Assembly (NCBI GenBank): GCA_044370375.1
Contig: JBILVQ010000058.1
Coordinates: forward strand, 1 to 14,823
DNA length: 14,823 nt
From: JBILVQ01 sp044370375
GTDB taxonomy: Bacteria; Bacteroidota; Bacteroidia; UBA4408
Direction: 5' to 3'
Both the position numbers and the translations under genes were made by a program. Position 1 is the stretch's first letter. Each line of letters begins with the position of its first letter. Below are positions 9,601-14,823 of this stretch, in pieces. The notes under the pieces were generated by a model that searched no databases, was not told the origin of the DNA, and was given only the letters and a program-made list of their open reading frames with translations.

Positions 9601-10363
9601 GGCCAAAAAACTTTTTGATGATGCCCAAAGAATGCTGAAGCAAATTGTTCAGGAAAAATGGCTTCAGGCCAATGGTGTGGCCCGAATGGTTCCGGCTAAT
9701 TCAAGTGGTGAAGACATTGAAATTTATTCTGATGAAAGCCGTGCCGTTGTTGAAGGAAAATTTTTTGGCTTAAGGCAACAAACCGGTAAACCGGATGGAA
9801 CACCCAATGTTTCTTTGAGTGATTTTGTTGCCCCGGTTGAAAGTGGCCTCAAAGATTATATTGGAGCCTTTGCTGTAACCACCGGGATTGGATTAGATGA
9901 AAGGGTTGCTCAGTTTGAGAAGCAACATGATGATTATAGCGCCATCATGTTAAAAGCGCTTGCCGACCGTTTGGCAGAAGCCTTTACCGAATGGTTGCAT
10001 TTAAGGGTAAGAACAGAATATTGGGCTTACACAGCGAACGAGAATTTAAGTGCCCAAGATTTACTGAAAGAAGAATACCGTGGAATCCGCCCTGCACCGG
10101 GATATCCATCCCAACCTGACCACACAGAAAAACGCTTTTTGTTTTCTTTGCTTAAGGTAAATGAATCCACCGGAATTGAATTAACGGAAAGTCTTGCCAT
10201 GGTTCCCACCGCTGCAGTTTGCGGTATTTATTTGGCGCATCCCGAAGCAAGATACTTTGCTTTGGGAAAAATCAAACAAGATCAGGTAGCAGATTATGCT
10301 AATCGAAAAGGAATAAGTCTTGAGGAAGCAGAGCGTTGGTTAAGTCCGGTTTTGGCTTATTGA
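6695..10363 (+). CDS. metH: Cobalamin-dependent methionine synthase, full length (EC 2.1.1.13)
   Basis: This cytosolic enzyme transfers the methyl group of 5-methyltetrahydrofolate to homocysteine through methylcobalamin. At 1222 residues it matches the length of E. coli MetH (1227), with all four modules. Homocysteine domain (1-325): zinc Cys244 in GLNCALG and Cys307-Cys308 in GGCCGTTPDH. Folate domain (about 350-610): FMNVGERTNVTGSKK. Cobalamin cap and Rossmann domains (about 645-880): GDVHDIGKN, with cobalt-ligand His755. Reactivation domain (about 895-1222): AdoMet-binding RPAPGYP, with Arg1132 and Tyr1137. The ATG at 6695 is chosen because homology begins at MKKNIQEELKKRVLVIDGAM. The frame is open upstream, but that part runs through the riboswitch terminator. 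No Shine-Dalgarno sequence is seen. Expression should fall when S-adenosylmethionine is high, through the upstream SAM-I riboswitch. The gene ends in a 7-bp overlap with the convergent acetyltransferase gene. Confidence 0.97.
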   Translation: MKKNIQEELKKRVLVIDGAMGTMIQRYKLQEEDYRGERFKNYPSDLKGNNDLLSLTRPDVILAIHQEYLEAGSDIIETNTFNAQRISLADYKMEALAYELNFESAKLAVQAAAAFTAVNPDKPRYVAGAIGPTNRTASLSPDVNDPGYRAVNFDQLVDAYAEQVRGLMDGGVDLILIETIFDTLNAKAALFAIQSVMEELKHELPVMISGTITDASGRTLSGQTVEAFLNAVSHVPLLSIGLNCALGAKEMRPYLQELSEKAPFFISAYPNAGLPNQFGEYDESPDDMSHQICDFLEAGFVNIVGGCCGTTPDHIRHIAKHAAHAVPRIVPAIEPYLRLSGLEPVTLRPDSNFMNVGERTNVTGSKKFARLILQGNYDEALSVAREQVEGGAQVIDVNMDEGMLDAVAAMTKFLNLVGAEPDIARVPVMVDSSKFHVIEAGLKCLQGKSIVNSISLKEGEAEFIRQATLIKKFGAALIVMAFDENGQADTFQRRIEICERAYRLLTEVVKFPAQDIIFDPNIFPVATGMDEHRKNALDFFEATAWIKQNLPLAKISGGVSNVSFSFRGNDVVREAIHSSFLYHAIAKGMDMGIVNPSQLQIYDEIPKELLQLVEDVLLDRNDEATERLIQHAESLKGQSLVKQEKDEAWRLLPVNDRLTHSLVKGIVDYIDVDVEEARKNQPKALNLIEGPLMDGMNVVGDLFGAGKMFLPQVVKSARVMKKAVAYLLPYLEAEKVEGKSKAGKVVLATVKGDVHDIGKNIVGVVLACNNYDVVDLGVMVAADKILDAAIKEESDVIGLSGLITPSLDEMVHVAKEMSRRGFTIPLLIGGATTSKVHTAVKIEPHYPAKVVHVNDASRSVPVVSNLLSEDLHEAYILSVKEEYERVRAYNLKEQAAKVFLSFSDAIKNKLKIDWSTYAPVPPKRMDLLVFNQHPLEDFIPFIDWTPFFHSWEMKGSYPKIFNDPEKGDEAKKLFDDAQRMLKQIVQEKWLQANGVARMVPANSSGEDIEIYSDESRAVVEGKFFGLRQQTGKPDGTPNVSLSDFVAPVESGLKDYIGAFAVTTGIGLDERVAQFEKQHDDYSAIMLKALADRLAEAFTEWLHLRVRTEYWAYTANENLSAQDLLKEEYRGIRPAPGYPSQPDHTEKRFLFSLLKVNESTGIELTESLAMVPTAAVCGIYLAHPEARYFALGKIKQDQVADYANRKGISLEEAERWLSPVLAY

Positions 10364-10854
10364 TCGCGAAGCATTTTTTGCATGATGGTAACATCAAGGT
10401 AGCGGTCAAATTTGAATCCCGCTTCTTTCAGGTGGCCACAAACCTCGAACCCAACCGCCTTGTGCAAATGAATGCTTACTTCATTTCCCTCGGTAATGCG
10501 CGCAATAATGGAGTGAAGATGGGTTTCCTGTGCTTCGGCCACCACAAATTCAATGAGCATTTTTCCAATTCCTTCACCCTGATAGCCTGGTAAAATGTAC
10601 AAGGAAATCTCCGCGGTACGATCATAACCTTTTTTATCAGACCATTTATTGAGTGAAATATATCCTACAATCTGACTGTTTTTTTCGGCAACGAAAATGG
10701 GAAAATTTTCATTTCTGTTGTTGAACCAAACGGTACGATCTTCCAAGGTTCTGGTTTGCGTATCGAAGGTTGCTGTTGTGTTTAAAACAGCATCGTTATA
10801 AATGTCGGTGATGGCTTGTAAATCGCCTTGGGCGGCTTTTCTGATATTGAGCAT
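10357..10854 (-). CDS. GNAT N-acetyltransferase, PAT/MnaT (YncA)-like
   Basis: This 165-residue single-domain GNAT enzyme is expected to move an acetyl group from acetyl-CoA to an amine. The fold is clear: N-terminal IRKAAQGDLQAITDIYNDAV, the family-typical TTATFDT (26-32) and WF (43-44), the beta-4 strand AEISLYI with Glu82, the acetyl-CoA loop GYQGEGIGK (90-98), and the C-terminal HKAVGFEVCGHLKEAGFK. These are features of the phosphinothricin/methionine-sulfone acetyltransferase group (PAT, MnaT, YncA), whose members act on amino acids or analogues; the substrate here is not determined. The ATG at 10854 begins directly at the domain. Its stop lies inside the end of metH (7-bp tail-to-tail overlap), and it is divergent from the rhodanese lipoprotein gene across about 100 bp. 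The link to methionine metabolism is only positional. Confidence 0.85.
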   Translation of the reverse strand: MLNIRKAAQGDLQAITDIYNDAVLNTTATFDTQTRTLEDRTVWFNNRNENFPIFVAEKNSQIVGYISLNKWSDKKGYDRTAEISLYILPGYQGEGIGKMLIEFVVAEAQETHLHSIIARITEGNEVSIHLHKAVGFEVCGHLKEAGFKFDRYLDVTIMQKMLRDQ

Positions 10855-10931
10855 GGGAAGGATTAACTGCGGTCAAAGATGCAAAAAATATAGACAGGGA
10901 GGTCCTAAAATCCCTACTTAATTTATTTTCC

Positions 10932-10939
10932 TATCTTTG
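10932..10939 (+). promoter_or_regulatory. Predicted -7 element TATCTTTG of the rhodanese lipoprotein gene
   Basis: TATCTTTG matches TAnnTTTG and predicts a start near 10945, giving a leader of about 14 nt to the ATG at 10959, or about 41-50 nt if translation starts at the internal ATGs. No TTTG -33 element was found at the usual distance. Confidence 0.5.
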
Positions 10940-10958
10940 AAATTCAAAAGTAGAATTC

Positions 10959-11735
10959 ATGCAAAGATTACCGGTATTTTACAACATGACAGGGATGTCC
11001 TTTGTTTTCGCTTTCCTAAGTATCATTCTTGTATCTTGTCTGGGCATTTCAAACGAAAAGATTCAATCCATCAGTGTTGATGATTTGGAAAAGGCGATGC
11101 GTCCTTATGCAAATCTTCAAGTGGTTGATTTGCGATCTCCCGAAGCTTACCTTGAAGCTCATTTGCCTGGAGCCGTTAACATTGACCAGAACAGTCCCAC
11201 TTTTGAAAAAGAGTTGGCCGGTCTCAACCCTGAATTTCCTGTATATTTTTATTGTGCCAATGGCTTAAGCAGTGCCCAGGTAATAAAGAAACTAAGCAAA
11301 AAACCTTATCCTAAAATTTATGATATTACCGGAGGTTATGCTGCATGGAGCGGAGCAGGGAAGAAAGTTTTGCAAGTTGATCGAGTAGCAAGGCCGGAGC
11401 CTGTAACTAGGATGGAATATGATGCCATGATTAAAAAGGCCGAGTTAATGCTGCTTCAGTTTTCTCCCTCTTCGGTAGATCCTTCGGTATTGAAAAGGAT
11501 GGAGTCGATGGTTTTTGGTATTGTAAAAAGAAATGAAGGCGATTTGAAATTTAAAAAGTATAATTATCGCGACCAGGTTTCTCTGGCCCATGATTTAAAG
11601 GTAAATAATTTGCCAACTCTCATTTTATACCGACAAGGAGAGGAGGTTTGGCGCTTTGAGGGAATGCCCGAAAAATCAGAGATTGAGGCTGTCATTGAAA
11701 AGCATCAAACCAAGAATTACAATTCAAATTTTTAA
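10959..11735 (+). CDS. Lipoprotein with rhodanese domain and cysteine-less thioredoxin-like domain
   Basis: The protein has 258 residues. A signal segment (about 13-26) ends in the lipobox LVSC, so Cys27 should be lipidated and the protein membrane anchored outside the cytoplasm. Residues 36-140 form a rhodanese domain: VVDLRSPEAYLEAHLPGAVN, then YCANGLSS with the active-site Cys99, then GGYAAW. Residues about 152-250 look like a thioredoxin fold, with LMLLQFSP at the strand before the active site and LPTLILY with the cis-Pro219, then GEEVWRFEGMP. Where CxxC is expected there is SPSSVDPS, so classical disulfide chemistry is not possible there. Rhodaneses carry sulfur as a persulfide on the Cys; the degenerate thioredoxin half may bind a partner (inferred). 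Translation may start at 10959 or at the in-frame ATGs 10986 and 10995, which give a more typical signal peptide. It appears to be a single-gene transcript. Confidence 0.85.
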   Translation: MQRLPVFYNMTGMSFVFAFLSIILVSCLGISNEKIQSISVDDLEKAMRPYANLQVVDLRSPEAYLEAHLPGAVNIDQNSPTFEKELAGLNPEFPVYFYCANGLSSAQVIKKLSKKPYPKIYDITGGYAAWSGAGKKVLQVDRVARPEPVTRMEYDAMIKKAELMLLQFSPSSVDPSVLKRMESMVFGIVKRNEGDLKFKKYNYRDQVSLAHDLKVNNLPTLILYRQGEEVWRFEGMPEKSEIEAVIEKHQTKNYNSNF

Positions 11736-12075
11736 AGGATTGTCTTTTCGTTTTTTTTCGAAGTTTTTTTTTAATGCTAAAATAGTTTGACTTCTTATAC
11801 TTTATGGTAGCATGCCGTGCAGGTTTTGAACCAAGGATGCAGTTTAAATAAAAGAGAGAATCGAAGGATAATTAAATCGCCTTCCAACCCAATTGAAATT
11901 GATTTTTTCCCAAAGGAAAAATGGAGCAGCTTAGGTCGTTTTTTTTTGCGACATACTTTTGGCTAACCATTACACCTTGGTTTTTTTTGCAAGGATGCCC
12001 CAGAAAAGGCTGTTTTCCATAGACACTTTTGCGGAAACGAAATTTATATATTTGAAAATCAATAACCTACGATTA
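11736..12075. other. AT-rich intergenic region with four T8-T9 tracts
   Basis: No gene is supported here. T tracts lie at 11751-11758, 11764-11772, 11939-11947 and 11981-11988. Three of them sit between short inverted arms: TTCG/CGAA (11747-11762), GTCG/CGAC (11935-11952) and CCTTG/CAAGG (11975-11994). An imperfect direct repeat, GGTTTT...CAAGGATGC, occurs at 11822-11840 and 11979-11998. A TATATTTG at 12047-12054 could be a further -7 element, with a TTTG only 15 nt upstream of it (short spacing). No convincing terminator was found for the rhodanese gene. Confidence 0.5.
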
Positions 12076-12141
12076 ATACATAAGATTTCTATGTATTTGT
12101 TTTGGATACATAGAAATCCTATGTATATTTGCATCATGTAT
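12076..12141. promoter_or_regulatory. Predicted PadR operator: 21-bp inverted repeat and 15-nt-spaced hexamer array
   Basis: ATACAT or its complement ATGTAT occurs at 12076, 12091, 12106, 12121 and 12136, exactly 15 nt apart. The first four form two 21-bp elements, 12076-12096 and 12106-12126. They are inverted copies of each other with one mismatch (12083 against 12119), separated by TTGTTTTGG. The fifth hexamer covers the PadR start codon. PadR-family operators are typically built from ATGT/ACAT half-sites, so self-binding by the gene product is a reasonable inference. Confidence 0.7.
12101..12131 (+). promoter_or_regulatory. Bacteroidota-type promoter of the PadR operon, inside the operator
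   Basis: TTTG (12101-12104) and TATATTTG (12124-12131) are 19 nt apart, a full match to the phylum's -33/-7 pattern. The -33 box lies in the 9-nt centre of the inverted repeat and the -7 box overlaps its right arm, so a bound repressor would block it. The predicted start of transcription (about 12136-12138) falls on the ATG, suggesting a leaderless or nearly leaderless mRNA. Confidence 0.75.
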
Positions 12142-12480
12142 TCTAACGATCTCATACGCGGCACCTTGCGTACCATCATTTTGAAACTACTTTCTGAGCA
12201 GGAAAGTATGTATGGATATGAAATGACGCAAAAAGTTAAGGAAATGAGTGCAGAGAAGATAATCATTACGGAAGGTTCCTTGTATCCCTTGCTTCATCAG
12301 CTGGAAGCAGAGGGACAGGTAACCACCGAATTGGTTAGCATCGGAAAGCGGGTTCGCAAATATTATAAACTTACGCAGCCGGGAAAAAAACTGGCCCGTG
12401 AAAAAGTGGATGAATTTGCCGAATTTATGCAGACCATGATGTTCCTGCTCGATCTTCAAACCACTCCCAAAACTGCCTGA
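12136..12480 (+). CDS. PadR-family winged-helix transcriptional regulator
   Basis: This is a compact 114-residue DNA-binding regulator. The PadR pattern is complete: LIRGTLRTIILKLLSEQ, MYGYEMTQKVKEMS, then the recognition helix ITEGSLYPLLHQLEAEGQV, and the wing IGKRVRKYYKLTQPGKK. A C-terminal helix (about 90-108) probably makes the dimer. The ATG at 12136 is chosen because homology begins there; an open frame reaches back to 11959, but it would run through the promoter and has no family resemblance. It overlaps the last hexamer of its own operator array, so autorepression is likely. The downstream membrane-protein gene begins 4 nt after its stop, as in many PadR operons where the regulator controls a membrane or signalling partner. 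The effector is unknown. Confidence 0.92.
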   Translation: MYSNDLIRGTLRTIILKLLSEQESMYGYEMTQKVKEMSAEKIIITEGSLYPLLHQLEAEGQVTTELVSIGKRVRKYYKLTQPGKKLAREKVDEFAEFMQTMMFLLDLQTTPKTA

Positions 12481-12484
12481 AGCC

Positions 12485-13624
12485 ATGGAGCTCAGTGAGC
12501 AACAGGTTGAGCAAGTGCTGATTCATTTGCGCAGCAAAGGTATTGCCATGCCTTCTCTCGAGGAAGATTTATTGGACCACCTCTGCTGCATGATTGAAGC
12601 GCGTAACGAACAACGATCGTTTGAAGAGGTTTTTCATGAAGTCATGCTTGAATTCTCTGCAGAAGAATTAAACAGGGTTCAGAAAGAAACCAATCGATTA
12701 ATCACGCTTTTAAAATTTAAAACAATGAACACCACACTTCGTATTTCGGGGCTTGTTTCTGCTATTAGCATATTAACCGGCTCCATTTTTAAAATTCTTC
12801 ATTGGCCGGGAGCAAACATACTTTTCGTCATTGGAATGTTTTTAATGGCTGTTTTGTTTTTACCCCTGTTTTTTGCCTTGCGGTATAAACAGGCCGAGAA
12901 TGAAAACAAACACCTGTTGTTGAGCATTGCCGGTGCAGTAGTTGGCGTTTTAACCGCCTTGGGTATTTGGTTTAAAATGATGCACTGGCCTGGTGCAAGC
13001 GTGATGCTTTACAGTTCAATCGCCATCCTTTTGCTTGGTTATTTGCCGGTTTACATTTTCGCTGTTTACCGTAAATCGCTCAATAAAGTGAATGTGTTTT
13101 CAAATGTTATTCTCATTATTGCGGTTGGCAGTACATTGCTATTAACCACCGGTGTGGCCGGTAGCACTACCAGTAAAAAAGTGAGTGAATCTATTGTCAG
13201 ACTTTTGCGCGATCAAGAAGCTTCTGTTCAACAACAATTAAAAATGAATGATGAATTGTTGAAAAGAGATTCGGCAGCAAGCAGATTTTCCTTACTCCAT
13301 AATGAAACCCTTTCGCTCGTGAAAATGATTGATGAATTAAAACAACGGATATTGTTTCATTCGGAAGATGCCGTTCAGTACGAAGAGGTTTACAATTGGG
13401 CTTCCCGCGGTGGAGTAATAGATATCATGGGCGCTGAAGGGGAGTTTTCTTTCAGCGGATTGCAGAAAAGGTTGGATGCCTATGCAAAGATTTCTAACAA
13501 CCCAAGCTTTTTGGGTAATGAGGCATTTTTGTTTGTTGATCAACCCCTCAATATTGAAATTCAACGACTCACCCAATTGCAAATGAAGGTGCTCCTGACA
13601 GAACAGGCTTTGTTGATGGATTGA
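12485..13624 (+). CDS. PadR-linked membrane protein with duplicated FKxxHWPGA motif and helical C-terminus
   Basis: I do not recognise a named function. The 379 residues divide into three parts. Residues 1-75 are charged helices (SEQQVEQVLIHLRSKGI, EEDLLDHLCCMIEAR, SFEEVFHEVM) resembling the helical domain found beside PadR regulators (HAAS/DUF1700-like). Residues 83-222 hold five membrane helices (about 86-103, 111-132, 144-161, 171-193, 204-222), with an internal duplication marked by FKILHWPGA (102-110) and FKMMHWPGA (163-171). Residues 230-379 form a helical, partly coiled-coil tail with an FSFSGLQKRLDAYAKISNNP segment. The HWPGA helices faintly recall the gliding protein GldL, and the tail the N-terminal part of GldM, but this is too weak for a call. 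The gene starts 4 nt after padR, is clearly in its operon, and is followed by a strong terminator. A sensor or anti-regulator role is inferred. Confidence 0.75.
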   Translation: MELSEQQVEQVLIHLRSKGIAMPSLEEDLLDHLCCMIEARNEQRSFEEVFHEVMLEFSAEELNRVQKETNRLITLLKFKTMNTTLRISGLVSAISILTGSIFKILHWPGANILFVIGMFLMAVLFLPLFFALRYKQAENENKHLLLSIAGAVVGVLTALGIWFKMMHWPGASVMLYSSIAILLLGYLPVYIFAVYRKSLNKVNVFSNVILIIAVGSTLLLTTGVAGSTTSKKVSESIVRLLRDQEASVQQQLKMNDELLKRDSAASRFSLLHNETLSLVKMIDELKQRILFHSEDAVQYEEVYNWASRGGVIDIMGAEGEFSFSGLQKRLDAYAKISNNPSFLGNEAFLFVDQPLNIEIQRLTQLQMKVLLTEQALLMD

Positions 13625-13634
13625 ATTGCTTTCT

Positions 13635-13678
13635 AACAATAGGAGTTAAATCATTCTTTAACTCCTATTGTTTTTTTT
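13635..13678 (+). terminator. Strong intrinsic terminator of the PadR operon
   Basis: AACAATAGGAGTTAAA (13635-13650) and TTTAACTCCTATTGTT (13657-13672) form a perfect 16-bp stem with loop TCATTC, followed by T6 (13673-13678) beyond the stem. It lies 10 nt after the membrane-protein stop. The opposite strand lacks a T run, so it serves the plus strand rather than the convergent receptor gene. Confidence 0.95.
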
Positions 13679-13695
13679 ATGGGGAAGGTGATTTT

Positions 13696-14823
13696 TTAAA
13701 AATTCGCTTTTAATCCAATGTTAAACGCCCTTGGCATTCCCGGACGTAAGCCTGCCGGTCTTCTCGCCACAACGTACACCTCATTGCTCAAATTGGTAGC
13801 ACTGGCAAACAATGAGATGTTTTTATGCATGTTGTAGGAGGCACTTGCATCCAATACAAAATAGGCATCTGTTTTTTCTGCAGCATTCATCGCCCCCTGT
13901 CCCGGTGCTGTTCGCATAGCGTCCATGTACCTTCCACTCAGGTTGAACGAAAACAAACGATGCTCTATTCCTGCCGATAAGGTCAATTGATTTTGCGCCA
14001 TGTAAGGGAACTCATCACCTTCATTCACTGTGCCCCAATCCTCGAAATTGCTAACGAAGGAGTTTTTAAAAGTAGCATCGGTGTAAGTATAGGCCAAAGC
14101 AACGGGGAAACTAAATGGAAGATTGTTGTAAAGGGCCGCAAAATCATAACTCAATTGAAGTTCCAATCCCTTGGTTTCAACCTTGCCGGCATTGAATAAA
14201 TCGCCTGTGCCTGTTCCTCCTGCTGCCGATAAATCGGAACCCAAAAGATTGCGATAATCGTTGAAAAACACCACCGCCTGACCAGAAAGCGCGTTACGGG
14301 TGTAACGGATCCCACTTTCATAATTGATGCTATTTTCAGGTTGGGTTTCATCTCTGTTTCCCGGCGGTGAAAAGCCCTGGTGCACTCCTGCAAAAACTCC
14401 TGTGTAATTGTTAAATTGATACTCTGCACCCACTCCCGGAATATAAACATCAACGCGGTTAGAGGTTTTTACCAATGCTTTTCCACTACGGTCAGGATCA
14501 TTTTTGCCAAAATCTTTTCCTTGCATCAAAATGTTTTCGTGACGAAGGCCGGGTGTTAAACTCAGTTTGCCGATTTGAATTTTGTATTGCAAAAAACTAG
14601 CCAAGGCTTGTGCAGAATTAATTCTGTTGCTTTCGGTTCCGGCAACGCCAGCCTTTGTTTGCATCATGACATTATTCACGATACTGTATTCGTCTTCCCA
14701 TTGAAAGCGATCAACCTGATCTTCGTGATACCGAATTCCGATTTCTAGTTCATGGGTAATTTTTCCGGTTTTTAAGCGGTAGTTGATTTGGGTTTGAATG
14801 CCCTGCGCAGCATATGCCCTGTT
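13696..14823 (-). CDS. TonB-dependent outer-membrane receptor, FecA-like, C-terminal beta-barrel (5' end outside window)
   Basis: The frame is open from the right edge to the stop at 13696, giving 375 residues of a larger protein. It is the second half of a TonB-dependent receptor barrel: alternating strands such as THELEIGIRYHEDQVDRFQW, LSLTPGLRHE, VGAEYQFNNYTGVFAGVHQG followed by FSPPG, then NYESGIRY, KGLELQLSYDF, FPYMAQNQLTLSAG, and a closing FNIGLKANF with terminal Phe as in outer-membrane barrels. HQGFSPPG and HELEIGIRYHEDQVDRFQW are characteristic of the FecA (ferric dicitrate) branch, but the ligand is uncertain without the plug and neighbours. The signal peptide, TonB box and plug lie outside the window. 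A GTG at 14679 is internal, not a start. It converges on the PadR operon. Regulation is not visible here. Confidence 0.9.
   Translation of the reverse strand, partial: NRAYAAQGIQTQINYRLKTGKITHELEIGIRYHEDQVDRFQWEDEYSIVNNVMMQTKAGVAGTESNRINSAQALASFLQYKIQIGKLSLTPGLRHENILMQGKDFGKNDPDRSGKALVKTSNRVDVYIPGVGAEYQFNNYTGVFAGVHQGFSPPGNRDETQPENSINYESGIRYTRNALSGQAVVFFNDYRNLLGSDLSAAGGTGTGDLFNAGKVETKGLELQLSYDFAALYNNLPFSFPVALAYTYTDATFKNSFVSNFEDWGTVNEGDEFPYMAQNQLTLSAGIEHRLFSFNLSGRYMDAMRTAPGQGAMNAAEKTDAYFVLDASASYNMHKNISLFASATNLSNEVYVVARRPAGLRPGMPRAFNIGLKANF

Noticed and set aside
11805..11850. tRNA-like fragment around ggttttgaacc
   Set aside because: Only a short self-complementary hairpin is present; no acceptor stem, anticodon arm or CCA context.
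11959..12135. N-terminal extension of the PadR protein by 59 residues
   Set aside because: It would run through the promoter and operator and has no PadR similarity; PadR proteins begin near MYSNDLIRGT.

Overview
The window looks like chromosomal DNA from a member of the Bacteroidota. Four signs point there: an SprB-type repeat adhesin ending in a domain that resembles the type IX secretion (T9SS) sorting signal, a FecA-like TonB-dependent receptor, several TAnnTTTG promoter elements typical of the phylum's main sigma factor, and start codons without clear Shine-Dalgarno sequences. No mobile element, CRISPR array, tRNA or rRNA was found.

Layout from left to right. (1) Positions 3-3419 hold the C-terminal part of a giant surface adhesin: seven near-identical 222-bp tandem repeats, diverged copies, Ig/PKD-like modules and a sorting-type C-terminus, followed by a strong terminator. 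(2) On the minus strand, a SCO1/SenC copper-chaperone gene and an HTTM-type membrane protein gene lie 2 nt apart (6156-3701). (3) On the plus strand, a promoter, a SAM-I riboswitch and a candidate terminator/antiterminator precede a full-length cobalamin-dependent methionine synthase, metH (6456-10363). This gives methionine-pathway feedback by S-adenosylmethionine. (4) A GNAT acetyltransferase gene runs convergently and overlaps the metH end by 7 bp. Divergent from it is a lipoprotein gene joining a rhodanese domain to a thioredoxin-like domain that has lost its active-site cysteines. (5) A 400-bp AT-rich intergenic stretch with several T8-T9 tracts leads to a PadR regulator gene and, 4 nt further on, a five-helix membrane protein with a PadR-partner-like N-terminus and a duplicated HWPGA motif. 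A strong terminator closes this operon. (6) The window ends inside a minus-strand TonB-dependent receptor gene whose 5' end is outside.

The most unusual part is the PadR/membrane-protein cassette. Its promoter lies in a 51-bp inverted repeat (two 21-bp arms, 20 of 21 positions matching, 9-nt centre). Hexamers ATACAT/ATGTAT recur at exact 15-nt steps at 12076, 12091, 12106, 12121 and 12136, the last one covering the PadR start codon. I infer a self-repressing regulator read out by, or titrated by, the membrane protein encoded next to it. The function is unknown.
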